A DNA stretch of 64,000 bases, from contig JAUCBN010000012.1 in NCBI GenBank assembly GCA_035048815.1, positions 14,200,001-14,264,000 on the forward strand. The letters run 5' to 3'. A program made the translations under genes and the position numbers. This document shows, in pieces, positions 45,603-57,346 of the stretch. The DNA is from Abelmoschus esculentus (taxonomy: Eukaryota > Streptophyta > Magnoliopsida > Malvales > Malvaceae). Every line of letters begins with the position of its first letter. The stretch's first letter is position 1. Below the pieces are notes generated by a model that worked only from the letters and a program-made list of their open reading frames with translations, was not told the origin of the DNA and searched no databases.

Positions 45603-45708
45603 GGGGTGCAACACGAGGACTGACCTCCTAATACTACTCTCACCCAAGCACGCTTACCTGCGGAGTTCTGATGGGATCCGGTGCATTAGTGTTGGTATGA
45701 TCGCACCC
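45603..45708 (-). pseudogene. 5S rRNA pseudogene, box C deleted
   Basis: Copy 161, 106 nt. Net loss of 13 bp: 17 bp (about +83 to +99) are replaced by 4 bp, removing nearly all of box C, where TFIIIA binds. The junction carries a 9-bp stretch that is the reverse complement of AGGAGGTCA from the lost segment. Also C78T, C67T, T52G, G17A. The 5' half and promoter are intact, but normal transcription and 5S folding are unlikely. Confidence 0.88.
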
Positions 45709-45872
45709 GTCAAGGAATGCGCGCTGAACGTACTAATAGGATCAACGGCGCGCGATTATGACTTGCGAGACTCTTTTAACATAAAAGCACGAGGGGGGAC
45801 GTACCGACAATCCGAACCAAAAATTAACTAAAAACATTAAAAAAAATAGAGGGATAAAACCGAATCGAAAAA

Positions 45873-45991
45873 GGGGTGCAACACGAGGACTTCCCAGGAG
45901 GTCACCCATCCTAGTACTACTCTCGCCCAAGCGCGCTTAACTACGGAGTTCTGATGGGATCCAGTGCATTAGTGCTGGTATGATCGCACCC
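45873..45991 (-). rRNA. 5S rRNA
   Basis: Copy 162. T59C, C49T, C29T. Confidence 0.97.
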
Positions 45992-46154
45992 GTCAAGGAA
46001 TGCGCGCTGAACGTACTAATAGGATCAACGGCGCGCGATTATGACTTGCGAGACTCTTTTAACATAAAAGCACGAGGGGGGACGTACCGACAATCCGAAC
46101 CAAAAATTAACTAAAAACATTAAAAAAATAGAGGGATAAAACCGAGTCGAAAAA

Positions 46155-46273
46155 GGGGTGCAACACGAGGTTTTCCCAGGAGGTCACCCATCCTAGTACT
46201 ACTCTCGCCCAAGCACGCTTAACTGCGGAATCCTGATAGGATCCGGTGCATTAGTGCTGGTATGATCGCACCC
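46155..46273 (-). rRNA. 5S rRNA
   Basis: Copy 163. T103A, G102A, C44T, A42G, C36T. Confidence 0.97.
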
Positions 46274-46437
46274 GTCAAGGAATGCGCGCTGAACGTACTA
46301 ATAGGATCAACGACGCGCGATTATGACTTGCGAGACTCTTTTAACATAAAAGCACGAGGGGGGACGTACCGACAATCCGAACCAAAAATTAACTAAAAAC
46401 ATTAAAAAAAATAGAGGGATAAAACCGAGTCGAAAAA

Positions 46438-46556
46438 GGAGTGCAACACGAGGACTTCCCAGGAGGTCACCCATCCTTGTACTACTCTCGCCCAAGCGAG
46501 CTTAACTGCGAAGTTCTGATGGGATCCAGTGCATTAGTGCTGGTATGATCGCACCC
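46438..46556 (-). rRNA. 5S rRNA
   Basis: Copy 164. C117T, T79A, T59C, G58T, C46T, C29T. Confidence 0.96.
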
Positions 46557-46721
46557 GTCAAGGAATGCGCGTTGAACGTACTAATAGGATCAACGGCGCG
46601 CGATTATGACTTGCGAGACTCTTTTAACATAAAAGCACGAGGGGGGACGTACGGACAATCCGAACCAAAAATTAACTAAAAATATTAAAAAAAAATAGAG
46701 GGATAAAACCGAGTCGAAAAA

Positions 46722-46840
46722 AGGGTGCAACACCAGGACTTCCCAGGAGGTCACCCATCCTAGTACTACTCTCGCCGAAGCACGCTTAACTGCAGGGTTC
46801 TGCTGGGATCCGGTGCATTAGTGATGGTATGATCGCACCC
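46722..46840 (-). rRNA. 5S rRNA
   Basis: Copy 165. C119T, C107G, G64C, C47T, T45C, T38G, G17T. Confidence 0.95.
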
Positions 46841-47005
46841 GTCAAGGAATGCGCGCTGAACGTACTAATAGGATCAACGGTGCGCGATTATGACTTGCGA
46901 GACTCTTTTAACATAAAAGCACGAGGGGGGACGTACCGACAATCCGAACCAAAAATTAACTAAAAACATTAAAAAAAAATAGAGGGATAAAACCGAGTCG
47001 AAAAA

Positions 47006-47124
47006 GGGGTGCAACACGAGGACTTCCCAGGAGGTCACCCATCCTAGTACTACTCTCGCCCAAGCACGCTTAGCTGCGGAGTTCTGATGGGATCCGGTGC
47101 ATTAGTGCTGGTATGATCGCACCC
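47006..47124 (-). rRNA. 5S rRNA
   Basis: Copy 166. T52C only. Confidence 0.97.
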
Positions 47125-47289
47125 GTCAAGGAATGCGCGCTGAACGTACTAATAGGATCAACGATGCGCGATTATGACTTGCGAGACTCTTTTAACATAA
47201 AAGCACGAGGGGGGACGTACCGACAATCCGAACCAAAAATTAACTAAAAACATTAAAAAAAAATAGAGGGATAAAACCGAGTCGAAAAA

Positions 47290-47408
47290 GGGGTGCAACA
47301 CGAGGACTTCCAAAGAGGTCACCCATCCTAGTACTACTCTCGCCCAAGCACGCTTAACTGCGGAATCCTGATAGGATCCGGTGCATTAGTGCTGGTATGA
47401 TCGCACCC
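47290..47408 (-). rRNA. 5S rRNA
   Basis: Copy 167. G97T, C95T, C44T, A42G, C36T. Confidence 0.97.
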
Positions 47409-47572
47409 GTCAAGGAATGCGCGCTGAACGTACTAATAGGATCAACGGCGCGCGATTATGACTTGCGAGACTCTTTTAACATAAAAGCACGAGGGGGGAC
47501 GTACCGACAATCCGAACCAAAAATTAACTAAAAACATTAAAAAAAATAGAGGGATAAAACCGAGTCGAAAAA

Positions 47573-47691
47573 GGGGTGCAACACGAGGACTTCCCAGGAG
47601 GTCACCCATTCTAGTACTACTCTCGCCCAAGCACGCTTAACTGCGGAGTTCTGATGGGATCCGGTGCATTAGTGCTGGTATGATCGCACCC
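47573..47691 (-). rRNA. 5S rRNA
   Basis: Copy 168. G82A only. Confidence 0.97.
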
Positions 47692-47856
47692 GTCAAGGAA
47701 TGCGCGCTGAACGTACTAATAGGATCAACGGCGCGCGATTATGACTTGCGAGACTCTTTTAACATAAAAGCACGAGGGGGGACGTACCGACAATCCGAAC
47801 CAAAAATTAACTAAAAACATTAAAAAAAAATAGAGGGATAAAACCGAGTCGAAAAA

Positions 47857-47975
47857 GGGGTGCAACACGAGGACTTCCCAGGAGGTCACCCATCCTAGTA
47901 CTACTCTCGCCCAAGCACGCTTAGCTGCGGAGTTCTGATGGGATCCGGTGCATTAGTGCTGGTATGATCGCACCC
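47857..47975 (-). rRNA. 5S rRNA
   Basis: Copy 169. T52C only. Confidence 0.97.
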
Positions 47976-48140
47976 GTAAAGGAATGCGCGCTGAACGTAC
48001 TAATAGGATCAACGGCGCGCGATTATGACTTGCGAGACTCTTTTAACATAAAAGCACGAGGGGTGACGTACCGACAATCCGAACCAAAAATTAACTAAAA
48101 ACATTAAAAAAAAATAGAGGGATAAAACCGAGTCGAAAAA

Positions 48141-48259
48141 GGGGTGCAACACGAGGACTTCCCAGGAGGTCACCCATCCTAGTACTACTCTCGCCCAAGC
48201 ACGCTTAGCTGCGGAGTTCTGATGGGATCCAGTGCATTAGTGTTGGTATGATCGCACCC
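48141..48259 (-). rRNA. 5S rRNA
   Basis: Copy 170. T52C, C29T, G17A. Confidence 0.97.
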
Positions 48260-48424
48260 GTCAAGGAATGCGCGCTGAACGTACTAATAGGATCAACGAT
48301 GCGCGATTATGACTTGCGAGACTCTTTTAACATAAAAGCACGAGGGGGGACGTACCGACAATCCGAACCAAAAATTAACTAAAAACATTAAAAAAAAATA
48401 GAGGGATAAAACCGAGTCGAAAAA

Positions 48425-48543
48425 TGGGTGCAACACGAGGACTTCCCAAGAGGTCACCCATCCTAGTACTACTGTCTCCCAAGCACGCTTCACTGCGGAG
48501 TTCTGATGGGATCCGGTGCATTAGTGCTGGTATGATCGCACCC
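48425..48543 (-). rRNA. 5S rRNA
   Basis: Copy 171. C119A, C95T, G70C, C67A, T53G. Confidence 0.97.
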
Positions 48544-48708
48544 GTCAAGGAATGCGCGCTGAACGTACTAATAGGATCAACGGTGCGCGATTATGACTTG
48601 CGAGACTCTTTTAACATAAAAGCACGAGGGGGGACGTACCGACAATCCGAACCAAAAATTAACTAAAAACATTAAAAAAAAATAGAGGGATAAAACCGAG
48701 TCGAAAAA

Positions 48709-48827
48709 GGGGTGCAACACGAGGACTTCCCAGGAGGTCACCCATCCTAGTACTACTCTCGCCCAAGCACGCTTAGCTGCGGAGTTCTGATGGGATCCAG
48801 TGCATTAGTGCTGGTATGATCGCACCC
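48709..48827 (-). rRNA. 5S rRNA
   Basis: Copy 172. T52C, C29T. Confidence 0.97.
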
Positions 48828-48992
48828 GTCAAGGAATGCGCGCTGAACGTACTAATAGGATCAACGATGCGCGATTATGACTTGCGAGACTCTTTTAACA
48901 TAAAAGCACGAGGGGGGACGTACCGACAATCCGAACCAAAAATTAACTAAAAACATTAAAAAAAAATAGAGGGATAAAACCGAGTCGAAAAA

Positions 48993-49111
48993 GGGGTGCA
49001 ACACGAGGACTTCCCAAGAGGTCACCCATCCTAGTACTACTCTCGCCCAAGCACGCTTAACTGCGGAGTTCTGATGGGATCCGGTGCATTAGTGCTGGTA
49101 TGATCGCACCC
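48993..49111 (-). rRNA. 5S rRNA
   Basis: Copy 173. C95T only. Confidence 0.97.
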
Positions 49112-49276
49112 GTCAAGGAATGCGCGCTGAACGTACTAATAGGATCAACGGCGCGCGATTATGACTTGCGAGACTCTTTTAACATAAAAGCACGAGGGGG
49201 GACGTACCGACAATCCGAACCAAAAATTAACTAAAAACATTAAAAAAAAATAGAGGGATAAAACCGAGTCGAAAAA

Positions 49277-49395
49277 GGGGTGCAACACGAGGACTTCCCA
49301 AGAGGTCACCCATCCTAGTACTACTCTCGCCAAAGCACGCTTAACTGCAGGGTTCTGATGGGATCCGGTGCATTAGTGCTGGTATGATCGCACCC
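49277..49395 (-). rRNA. 5S rRNA
   Basis: Copy 174. C95T, G64T, C47T, T45C. Confidence 0.97.
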
Positions 49396-49559
49396 GTCAA
49401 GGAATGCGCGCTGAACGTACTAATAGGATCAACGGTGCGCGATTATGACTTGCGAGACTCTTTTAACATAAAAGCACGAGGGGGGACGTACCGACAATCC
49501 GAACCAAAAATTAACTAAAAACATTAAAAAAAATAGAGGGATAAAACCGAGTCGAAAAA

Positions 49560-49678
49560 GGGGTGCAACACGAGGACTTCCCAGGAGGTCACCCATCCTA
49601 GTACTACTCTCGCCCAAGCACGCTTAGCTGCGAAGTTCTGATGGGATCCAGTGCATTAGTGCTGGTATGATCGCACCC
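49560..49678 (-). rRNA. 5S rRNA
   Basis: Copy 175. T52C, C46T, C29T. Confidence 0.97.
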
Positions 49679-49842
49679 GTCAAGGAATGCGCGCTGAACG
49701 TACTAATAGGATCAATGATGCGCGATTATGACTTGCGAGACTCTTTTAACATAAAAGCACGAGGGGGGACGTACCGACAATCCGAACCAAAAATTAACTA
49801 AAAACATTAAAAAAAATAGAGGGATAAAACCGAGTCGAAAAA

Positions 49843-49961
49843 AGGGTGCAACACGAGGACTTCCCAAGAGGTCACCCATCCTAGTACTACTCTCGCCCAA
49901 GCACGCTTAACTGCGGAGTTCTGATGGGATCCGGTGCATTAGTGCTGGTATGATCGCACCC
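49843..49961 (-). rRNA. 5S rRNA
   Basis: Copy 176. C119T, C95T. Confidence 0.97.
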
Positions 49962-50125
49962 GTCAATGAAAGCGCGCTGAACGTACTAATAGGATCAACG
50001 GCGCGCGATTATGACTTGCGAGACTCTTTTAACATAAAAGCACGAGGGGGGACGTACCGACAATCCGAACCAAAAATTAACTAAAAACATTAAAAAAAAT
50101 AGAGGGATAAAACCGAGTCGAAAAA

Positions 50126-50244
50126 GGGGTGCAACACGAGGACTTCCCAGGAGGTCACCCATCCTAGTACTACTCTCGCCCAAGCACGCTTAGCTGCGGA
50201 GTTCTGATGGGATCCGGTGCATTAGTGCTGGTATGATCGCACCC
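50126..50244 (-). rRNA. 5S rRNA
   Basis: Copy 177. T52C only. Confidence 0.97.
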
Positions 50245-50410
50245 GTAAAGGAATGCGCGCTGAACGTACTAATAGGATCAACGGCGCGCGATGATGACTT
50301 GCGAGACTCTTTTAACATAAAAGCACGAGGGGGGACGTACCGACAATCCGAACCAAAAATTAACTAAAAACATTAAAAAAAAAATAGAGGGATAAAACCG
50401 AGTCGAAAAA

Positions 50411-50529
50411 GGGGTGCAACACGAGGACTTCCCAGGAGGTCACCCATCCTTGTACTACTCTCGCTCAAGCACGCTTAACTGCGGAGTTCTAATGGGATCC
50501 GGCGCATTAGTGCTGGTATGATCGCACCC
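50411..50529 (-). rRNA. 5S rRNA
   Basis: Copy 178. T79A, G65A, C39T, A27G. Confidence 0.97.
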
Positions 50530-50694
50530 GTCAAGGAATGCGCGCTGAACGTACTAATAGGATCAACGGCGCGCGATTATGACTTGCGAGACTCTTTTAA
50601 CATAAAAGCACTAGGGGGGACGTACCGACAATCCGAACCAAAAATTAACTAAAAACATTAAAAAAAAATAGAGGGATAAAACCGAATCGAAAAA

Positions 50695-50813
50695 GGGGTG
50701 CAACACGAGGACTTCCCAGGAGGTCACCCATCCTAGTACTACTCTCGCCCGAGCGCGCTTAACTGCGGAGTTCTGATGGGATCCGGTGCATTAGTGCTGG
50801 TATGATTGCACCC
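50695..50813 (-). rRNA. 5S rRNA
   Basis: Copy 179. T63C, T59C, G7A; related to copies 192 and 201. Confidence 0.97.
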
Positions 50814-50979
50814 GTCAAAAAATGCGCGCTGAATGTACTAATAGGGTCAACGGCGCGCGATTATGACTTGCGAGACTCTTTTAACATAAAAGCACGAGGG
50901 GGGACGTACCGACAATCCGAACCAAAAATTAACTAAAAACATTAAAAAAAAAATAGAGGGATAAAACCGAGTCGAAAAA

Positions 50980-51098
50980 GGGGTGCAACACGAGGACTTC
51001 CCAGGAGGTCACCCATCCTAGTACTACCCTCGCCCAAGCATGCTTAACTGCGGAGTTCTGATGGGATCCGGTGCATTAGTGCTGGTATGATCGCACCC
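50980..51098 (-). rRNA. 5S rRNA
   Basis: Copy 180. A71G, G58A. Confidence 0.97.
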
Positions 51099-51262
51099 GT
51101 CAAGGAATGCGCGCTGAACGTACTAATAGGATCAACGGCGCGCGATTATGACTTGCGAGACTCTTTTAACATAAAAGCACGAGGGGGGACGTACCGACAA
51201 TCCGAACCAAAAATTAACTAAAAACATTAAAAAAAATAGAGGGATAAAACCGAGTCGAAAAA

Positions 51263-51381
51263 GGAGTGCAACACGAGGACTTCCCAGGAGGTCACCCATC
51301 CTAGTACTACTCTCGCCCAAGCACGCTTCACTGCGGAGTTCTGATGGGATCCGGTGCATTAGTGCTGGTATGATCGCACCC
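51263..51381 (-). rRNA. 5S rRNA
   Basis: Copy 181. C117T, T53G; -1 is T. Confidence 0.97.
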
Positions 51382-51546
51382 ATCAAGGAATGCGCGCTGA
51401 ACGTACTAATAGGATCAACGGTGCGCGATTATGACTTGCGAGACTCTTTTAACATAAAAGCACGAGGGGGGACGTACCGACAATCCGAACCAAAAATTAA
51501 CTAAAAACATTAAAAAAAAATAGAGGGATAAAATTGAGTCGAAAAA

Positions 51547-51665
51547 AGGGTGCAACACGAGGACTTCCCAGGAGGTCACCCATCCTAGTACTACTCTCGC
51601 CCAAGCACGCTGAACTGCGGAGTTCTGATGGGATCCGGTGCATTAGTGCTGGTATGATCGCACCC
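51547..51665 (-). rRNA. 5S rRNA
   Basis: Copy 182. C119T, A54C. Confidence 0.97.
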
Positions 51666-51831
51666 GTCAAGGAATGCGCGCTGAACGTACTAATAGGATC
51701 AACGGCGCGCGATTATGACTTGCGAGACTCTTTTAACATAAAAGCACGAGGGGGGACGTACCGACAATCCGAACCAAAAATTAACTAAAAACATTAAAAA
51801 GAAAATAGAAGGATAAAACCGAGTCGAAAAA

Positions 51832-51950
51832 GGGGTGCAACACGAGGACTTCCCAAGAGGTCACCCATCCTAGTACTACTCTTGCCCAAGCACGCTTAAC
51901 TGCGGAGTTCTGATGGGATCCGATGCATTAGTGCTGGTATGATCGCACCC
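51832..51950 (-). rRNA. 5S rRNA
   Basis: Copy 183. C95T, G68A, C28T. Confidence 0.97.
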
Positions 51951-52114
51951 GTAAAAGAATGCGCGCTGAACGTACTAATAGGATCAACGGCGCACGATTA
52001 TGACTTGCGAGACTCTTTTACCATAAAAGCACGAGGGGGGACGTACCGACAATCCGAACCAAAAATTAACTAAAAACATTAAAAAAAATAGAGGGATAAA
52101 ACCGAGTCGAAAAA

Positions 52115-52233
52115 GGGGTGCAACACGAGGACTTCCCAGTAGGTCACCCATCCTAATACTACTCTCGCCCAAGCACGCTTAGCTGCGGAGTTCTGATGGG
52201 ATCCGGTGCATTAGTGCTGGTATGATCGCACCC
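52115..52233 (-). rRNA. 5S rRNA
   Basis: Copy 184. C94A, C78T, T52C; -1 is T. Confidence 0.97.
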
Positions 52234-52398
52234 ATCAAGGAATGTGCGCTGAACGTACTAATAGGATCAACGGCGCGCGATTATGACTTGCGAGACTCTT
52301 TTAACATAAAAGCACGAGGGGGGACGTACCGACAATCCGAACCAAAAATTAACTAAAAACATTAAAAAAAAATATAGGGATAAAACCGAGTCGAAAAA

Positions 52399-52517
52399 GG
52401 GGTGCAACACGAGGACTTCCCAGGAGGTCACCCATCCTAGTACTTCTCTCGCCCATGCACGCTGAACTGCGGAGTTCTGATGGGATCCGGTGCATTAGTG
52501 CTGGTATGATCGCACCC
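52399..52517 (-). rRNA. 5S rRNA
   Basis: Copy 185. T73A, T62A, A54C. Confidence 0.97.
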
Positions 52518-52683
52518 GTCAAGGAATGCGCGCTGAACGTACTAATAGGATCAACGGCGCGCGATTATGACTTGCGAGACTCTTTTAACATAAAAGCACG
52601 AGGGGGGACGTACCGACAATCCGAACCAAAAATTAACTAAAAACATTAAAAAGAAAATAGAAGGATAAAACCGAGTCGAAAAA

Positions 52684-52802
52684 GGGGTGCAACACGAGGA
52701 CTTCCCAGGAGGTCACCCATCCTAGTACTACCCTCGCCCAAGCATGCTTAACTGCGGAGTTCTGATGGGATCCGGTGCATTAGTGCTGGTATGATCGCAC
52801 CC
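52684..52802 (-). rRNA. 5S rRNA
   Basis: Copy 186. A71G, G58A. Confidence 0.97.
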
Positions 52803-52966
52803 GTCAAGGAATGCGCGCTGAACGTACTAATAGGATCAACGGCGCGCGATTATGACTTGCGAGACTCTTTTAACATAAAAGCACGAGGGGGGACGTACCG
52901 ACAATCCGAACCAAAAATTAACTAAAAACATTAAAAAAAATAGAGGGATAAAACCGAGTCGAAAAA

Positions 52967-53085
52967 GGAGTGCAACACGAGGACTTCCCAGGAGGTCACC
53001 CATCCTAGTACTACTCTCGCCCAAGCACGCTTCACTGCGGAGTTCTGATGGGATCCGGTGCATTAGTGCTGGTATGATCGCACCC
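52967..53085 (-). rRNA. 5S rRNA
   Basis: Copy 187. C117T, T53G; -1 is T. Confidence 0.97.
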
Positions 53086-53250
53086 ATCAAGGAATGCGCG
53101 CTGAACGTACTAATAGGATCAACGGTGCGCGATTATGACTTGCGAGACTCTTTTAACATAAAAGCACGAGGGGGGACGTACCGACAATCCGAACCAAAAA
53201 TTAACTAAAAACATTAAAAAAAAATAGAGGGATAAAATTGAGTCGAAAAA

Positions 53251-53369
53251 GGGGTGCAACACGAGGACTTCCTAGGAGGTCACCCATCCTAGTACTACTC
53301 TCGCCCAAGCACGCTTAACTGCGGAGTTCTGATGGGATCCGGTGCATTAATACTGGTATGATCGCACCC
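53251..53369 (-). rRNA. 5S rRNA
   Basis: Copy 188. G97A, C20T, C18T. Confidence 0.97.
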
Positions 53370-53534
53370 GTCAAGGAATGCGCGCTGAACGTACTAATAG
53401 GATCAACGGCGCGCGATTATGACTTGCGAGACTCTTTTAACATAAAAGCACGAGGGGGGACGTACCGACAATCCGAACCAAAAATTAACTAAAAACATTA
53501 AAAAAAAATAGAGGCATAAAACCGAGTCGAAAAA

Positions 53535-53653
53535 GGGGTGCAACACGAGGACTTCCCAGGAGGTCACCCATCCTAGTACTACTCTCGCCCAAGGACGCTT
53601 AATTGCGGAGTTCTGATGGGATCCGGTGCATTAGTGCTGGTATGATCGCACCC
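53535..53653 (-). rRNA. 5S rRNA
   Basis: Copy 189. G60C, G51A. Confidence 0.97.
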
Positions 53654-53817
53654 GTCAAGGAATGCGCGCTGAACGTACTAATAGGATCAACGGCGCGCGA
53701 TTATGACTTGCGAGACTCTTTTAACATAAAAGCACGAGGGGGGACGTACCGACAATCCGAACCAAAAATTAACTAAAAACATTAAAAAAAATAGAGGGAT
53801 AAAACCGAGTCGAAAAA

Positions 53818-53936
53818 AGGGTGCAACACGAGGACTTCCCAGGAGGTCACCCATCCTAGTACTACTCTCGCCCAAGCACGCTGAACTGCGGAGTTCTGAT
53901 GGGATCCGGTGCATTAGTGCTGGTATGATCGCACCC
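53818..53936 (-). rRNA. 5S rRNA
   Basis: Copy 190. C119T, A54C; -1 is T. Confidence 0.97.
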
Positions 53937-54102
53937 ATCAAGGAATGCGCGCTGAACGTACTAATAGGATCAACGGTGCGCGATTATGACTTGCGAGACT
54001 CTTTTAACAAAAAAGCACGAGGGGGGACGTACCGACAATCCGAACCAAAAATTAACTAAAAACATTAAAAAAAAAATAGAGGGATAAAACCGAGTCGAAA
54101 AA

Positions 54103-54221
54103 GGGGTGCAACACGAGGACTTCCCAGGAGGTCACCCATCCTAGTACTACTCTCGCCCAAGCACGCTTAACTGCGGAGTTCTGATGGGATCCGGCGCATT
54201 AGTGCTGGTATGATCGCACCC
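54103..54221 (-). rRNA. 5S rRNA
   Basis: Copy 191. A27G only. Confidence 0.97.
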
Positions 54222-54386
54222 GTCAAGGAATGCGCGCTGAACGTACTAATAGGATCAACGGCGCGCGATTATGACTTGCGAGACTCTTTTAACATAAAAG
54301 CACTAGAGGGGACGTACCGACAATCCGAACCAAAAATTAACTAAAAACATTAAAAAAAAATAGAGGGATAAAACCGAATCGAAAAA

Positions 54387-54505
54387 GGGGTGCAACACGA
54401 GGACTTCCCAGGAGGTCACCCATCCTAGTACTACCCTCGCCCGAGCGCGCTTAACTGCGGAGTTCTGATGGGATCCGGTGCATTAGTGCTGGTATGATTG
54501 CACCC
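54387..54505 (-). rRNA. 5S rRNA
   Basis: Copy 192. A71G, T63C, T59C, G7A; starts the first late 9-unit block. Confidence 0.97.
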
Positions 54506-54669
54506 GTCAAAAAATGCGCGCTGAACGTACTAATAGGGTCAACGGCGCGCGATTATGACTTGCGAGACTCTTTTAACATAAAAGCACGAGGGAGGACGTA
54601 CCGACAATCCGAACCAAAAATTAACTAAAAACATTAAAAAAAATAGAGGGCTAAAACCGAGTCGAAAAA

Positions 54670-54788
54670 GGGGTGCAACACGAGGACTTCCCAGGAGGTC
54701 ACCCATCCTAGTACTACTCTCGCCCAAACACGCTTAACTGCGGAGTTCTGATGGGATCCGGTGCATTAGTACTGGTATGATCGCACCC
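54670..54788 (-). rRNA. 5S rRNA
   Basis: Copy 193. C61T, C18T; -1 is T. Confidence 0.97.
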
Positions 54789-54953
54789 ATCAAGGAATGT
54801 GCGCTGAACGTACTAATAGGACCAACGGCGCGCGATTATGACTTGCGAGACTCTTTTAACATAAAAGCACGAGGGGGGACGTACCGACAATCCGAACCAA
54901 AAATTAACTAAAAACATTAAAAAAAAATAGAGGGATAAAACCGAGTCGAAAAA

Positions 54954-55072
54954 GGGGTGCAACACGAGGACTTCCCAGGAGGTCACCCATCCTAGTACTT
55001 CTCTCACCCATGCACGCTTAACTGCGGAGTTTTGATGGGATCCGGTGCATTAGTACTGGTATGATCGCACCC
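54954..55072 (-). rRNA. 5S rRNA
   Basis: Copy 194. T73A, C67T, T62A, G41A, C18T. Confidence 0.97.
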
Positions 55073-55238
55073 GTCAAGAATTGCGCGCTGAACGTACTAA
55101 TAGGATCAACGGCGCGCGATTATGACTTGCGAGACTCTTTTAACATAAAAGCACGAGGGGGGACGTACCGACAATCCGAACCAAAAATTAACTAAAAACA
55201 TTAAAAAGAAAATAGAAGGATAAAACCGAGTCGAAAAA

Positions 55239-55357
55239 GGGGTGCAACACGAGGACTTCCCAGGAGGTCACCCATCCTAGTACTACTCTTGCCCAAGCAC
55301 GCTTAACTGCGGAGTACTGATGGGATCCGATGCATTAGTGCTGGTATGATCGCACCC
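55239..55357 (-). rRNA. 5S rRNA
   Basis: Copy 195. G68A, A42T, C28T. Confidence 0.97.
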
Positions 55358-55522
55358 GTAAAAGAATGCGCGCTGAACGTACTAATAGGATCAACGGCGC
55401 ACGATTATGACTTGCGAGACTCTTTTAACATAAAAGCACGAGGGGGGACGTACCGACAATCCGAACGAAAAATTAACTAAAAACATTAAAAAAAAATAGA
55501 GGGATAAAACCGAGTCGAAAAA

Positions 55523-55641
55523 GGGGTGCAACACGAGGACTTCCCAGTAGGTCACCCATCCTAGTACTACTCTCGCCCAAGCACGCTTAGCTGCGGAGTT
55601 CTGATGGGATCCGGTGCATTAGTGCTGGTATGATCGCACCC
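55523..55641 (-). rRNA. 5S rRNA
   Basis: Copy 196. C94A, T52C; -1 is G. Confidence 0.97.
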
Positions 55642-55806
55642 CTCAAGGAATGCGCGCTGAACGTACTAATAGGATCAACGGTGCGCGATTATGACTTGCG
55701 AGACTCTTTTAACATAAAAGCACGAGGGGGGACGTACCGACAATCCGAACCAAAAATTAACTAAAAACATTAAAAAAAAATAGAGGGATAAAATTGAGTC
55801 AAAAAA

Positions 55807-55925
55807 GGGGTGCAACACGAGGACTTCCCAGGAGGTCACCCATCCTAGTACTACTCTCGCCCAAGCACGCTGAACTGCGGAGTTCTGATGGGATCCGGTG
55901 CATTAGTGCTGGTACGATCGCACCC
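55807..55925 (-). rRNA. 5S rRNA
   Basis: Copy 197. A54C, A11G; T6 terminator. Confidence 0.97.
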
Positions 55926-56091
55926 GTCAAGGAATGCGCGCTGAACGTACTAATAGGATCAACGGCGCGCGATTATGACTTGCGAGACTCTTTTAACATA
56001 AAAGCACGAGGGGGGACGTACCGACAATCCGAACCAAAAATTAACTAAAAACATTAAAAAGAAAATAGAAGGATAAAACCGAGTCGAAAAA

Positions 56092-56210
56092 GGGGTGCAA
56101 CACGAGGACTTCCCAGGAGGTCACCCAACCTAGTACTACTCTTGCCCAAGCACGCTTAACTGCGGAGTTCTGATGGGATCCGGTGCATTAGTGCTGGTAT
56201 GATCGCAACC
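56092..56210 (-). rRNA. 5S rRNA
   Basis: Copy 198. A83T, G68A, G3T. Confidence 0.97.
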
Positions 56211-56375
56211 GTAAAAGAATGCGCGCTGAATGTACTAATAGGATCAACGGCGCACGATTATGACTTGCGAGACTCTTTTACCATAAAAGCACGAGGGGGG
56301 ACGTACCGACAATCCGAACCAAAAATTAACTAAAAACATTAAAAAAAAATAGAGGGATAAAACCGAGTCGAAAAA

Positions 56376-56494
56376 GGGGTGCAACACGAGGACTTCCCAG
56401 GAGGTCACCCATCCTAGTACTACTCTCGCCCAAGCACGCTTAGCTGCGGAGTTCTGATGGGATCCGGTGCATTAGTGCTGGTATGATCGCACCC
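56376..56494 (-). rRNA. 5S rRNA
   Basis: Copy 199. T52C; -1 is A. Confidence 0.97.
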
Positions 56495-56660
56495 TTCAAG
56501 GAATGCGCGCTGAACGTACTAATAGGATCAACGGCGCGCGATTATGACTTGCGAGACTCTTTTAACATAAAAGCACGAGGGGGGACGTACCGACAATCCG
56601 AACCAAAAATTAACTAAAAACATTAAAAAAAAAATAGAGGGATAAAACCGAGTTGAAAAA

Positions 56661-56779
56661 GGGGTGCAACACGAGGACTTCCCAGGAGGTCACCCATCCT
56701 AGTACTACTCTCGCCCAAGCACGCTTCACTGCGGAGTTCTGATGGGATCCGGTGCATTAGTGCTGGTATGATCGCACCC
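56661..56779 (-). rRNA. 5S rRNA
   Basis: Copy 200. T53G only. Confidence 0.97.
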
Positions 56780-56944
56780 GTCAAGGAATGCGCGCTGAAC
56801 GTACTAATAGGATCAACGGCGCGCGATTATGACTTGCGAGACTCTTTTAACATAAAAGCACTAGAGGGGACGTACCGACAATCCGAACCAAAAATTAACT
56901 AAAAACATTAAAAAAAAATAGAGGGATAAAACCGAATCGAAAAA

Positions 56945-57063
56945 GGGGTGCAACACGAGGACTTCCCAGGAGGTCACCCATCCTAGTACTACCCTCGCCC
57001 GAGCGCGCTTAACTGCGGAGTTCTGATGGGATCCGGTGCATTAGTGCTGGTATGATTGCACCC
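56945..57063 (-). rRNA. 5S rRNA
   Basis: Copy 201. A71G, T63C, T59C, G7A. Confidence 0.97.
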
Positions 57064-57227
57064 GTCAAAAAATGCGCGCTGAACGTACTAATAGGGTCAA
57101 CGGCGCGCGATTATGACTTGCGAGACTCTTTTAACATAAAAGCACGAGGGAGGACGTACCGACAATCCGAACCAAAAATTAACTAAAAACATTAAAAAAA
57201 ATAGAGGGCTAAAACCGAGTCGAAAAA

Positions 57228-57346
57228 GGGGTGCAACACGAGGACTTCCCAGGAGGTCACCCATCCTAGTACTACTCTCGCCCAAACACGCTTAACTGCG
57301 GAGTTCTGATGGGATCCGGTGCATTAGTACTGGTATGATCGCACCC
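57228..57346 (-). rRNA. 5S rRNA
   Basis: Copy 202. C61T, C18T; -1 is T. Confidence 0.97.

Larger units (their letters stand above)
50980..53534. repeat. 6-unit higher-order repeat (copies 180-182 and 186-188)
   Basis: Copies 180-182 recur as 186-188 with an offset of 1,704 bp: A71G with G58A, then C117T with T53G, then a unit whose downstream flank reads ATTGAGTC instead of ACCGAGTC on the plus strand. The same three-unit order returns at the right edge as copies 223-225. Confidence 0.8.
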
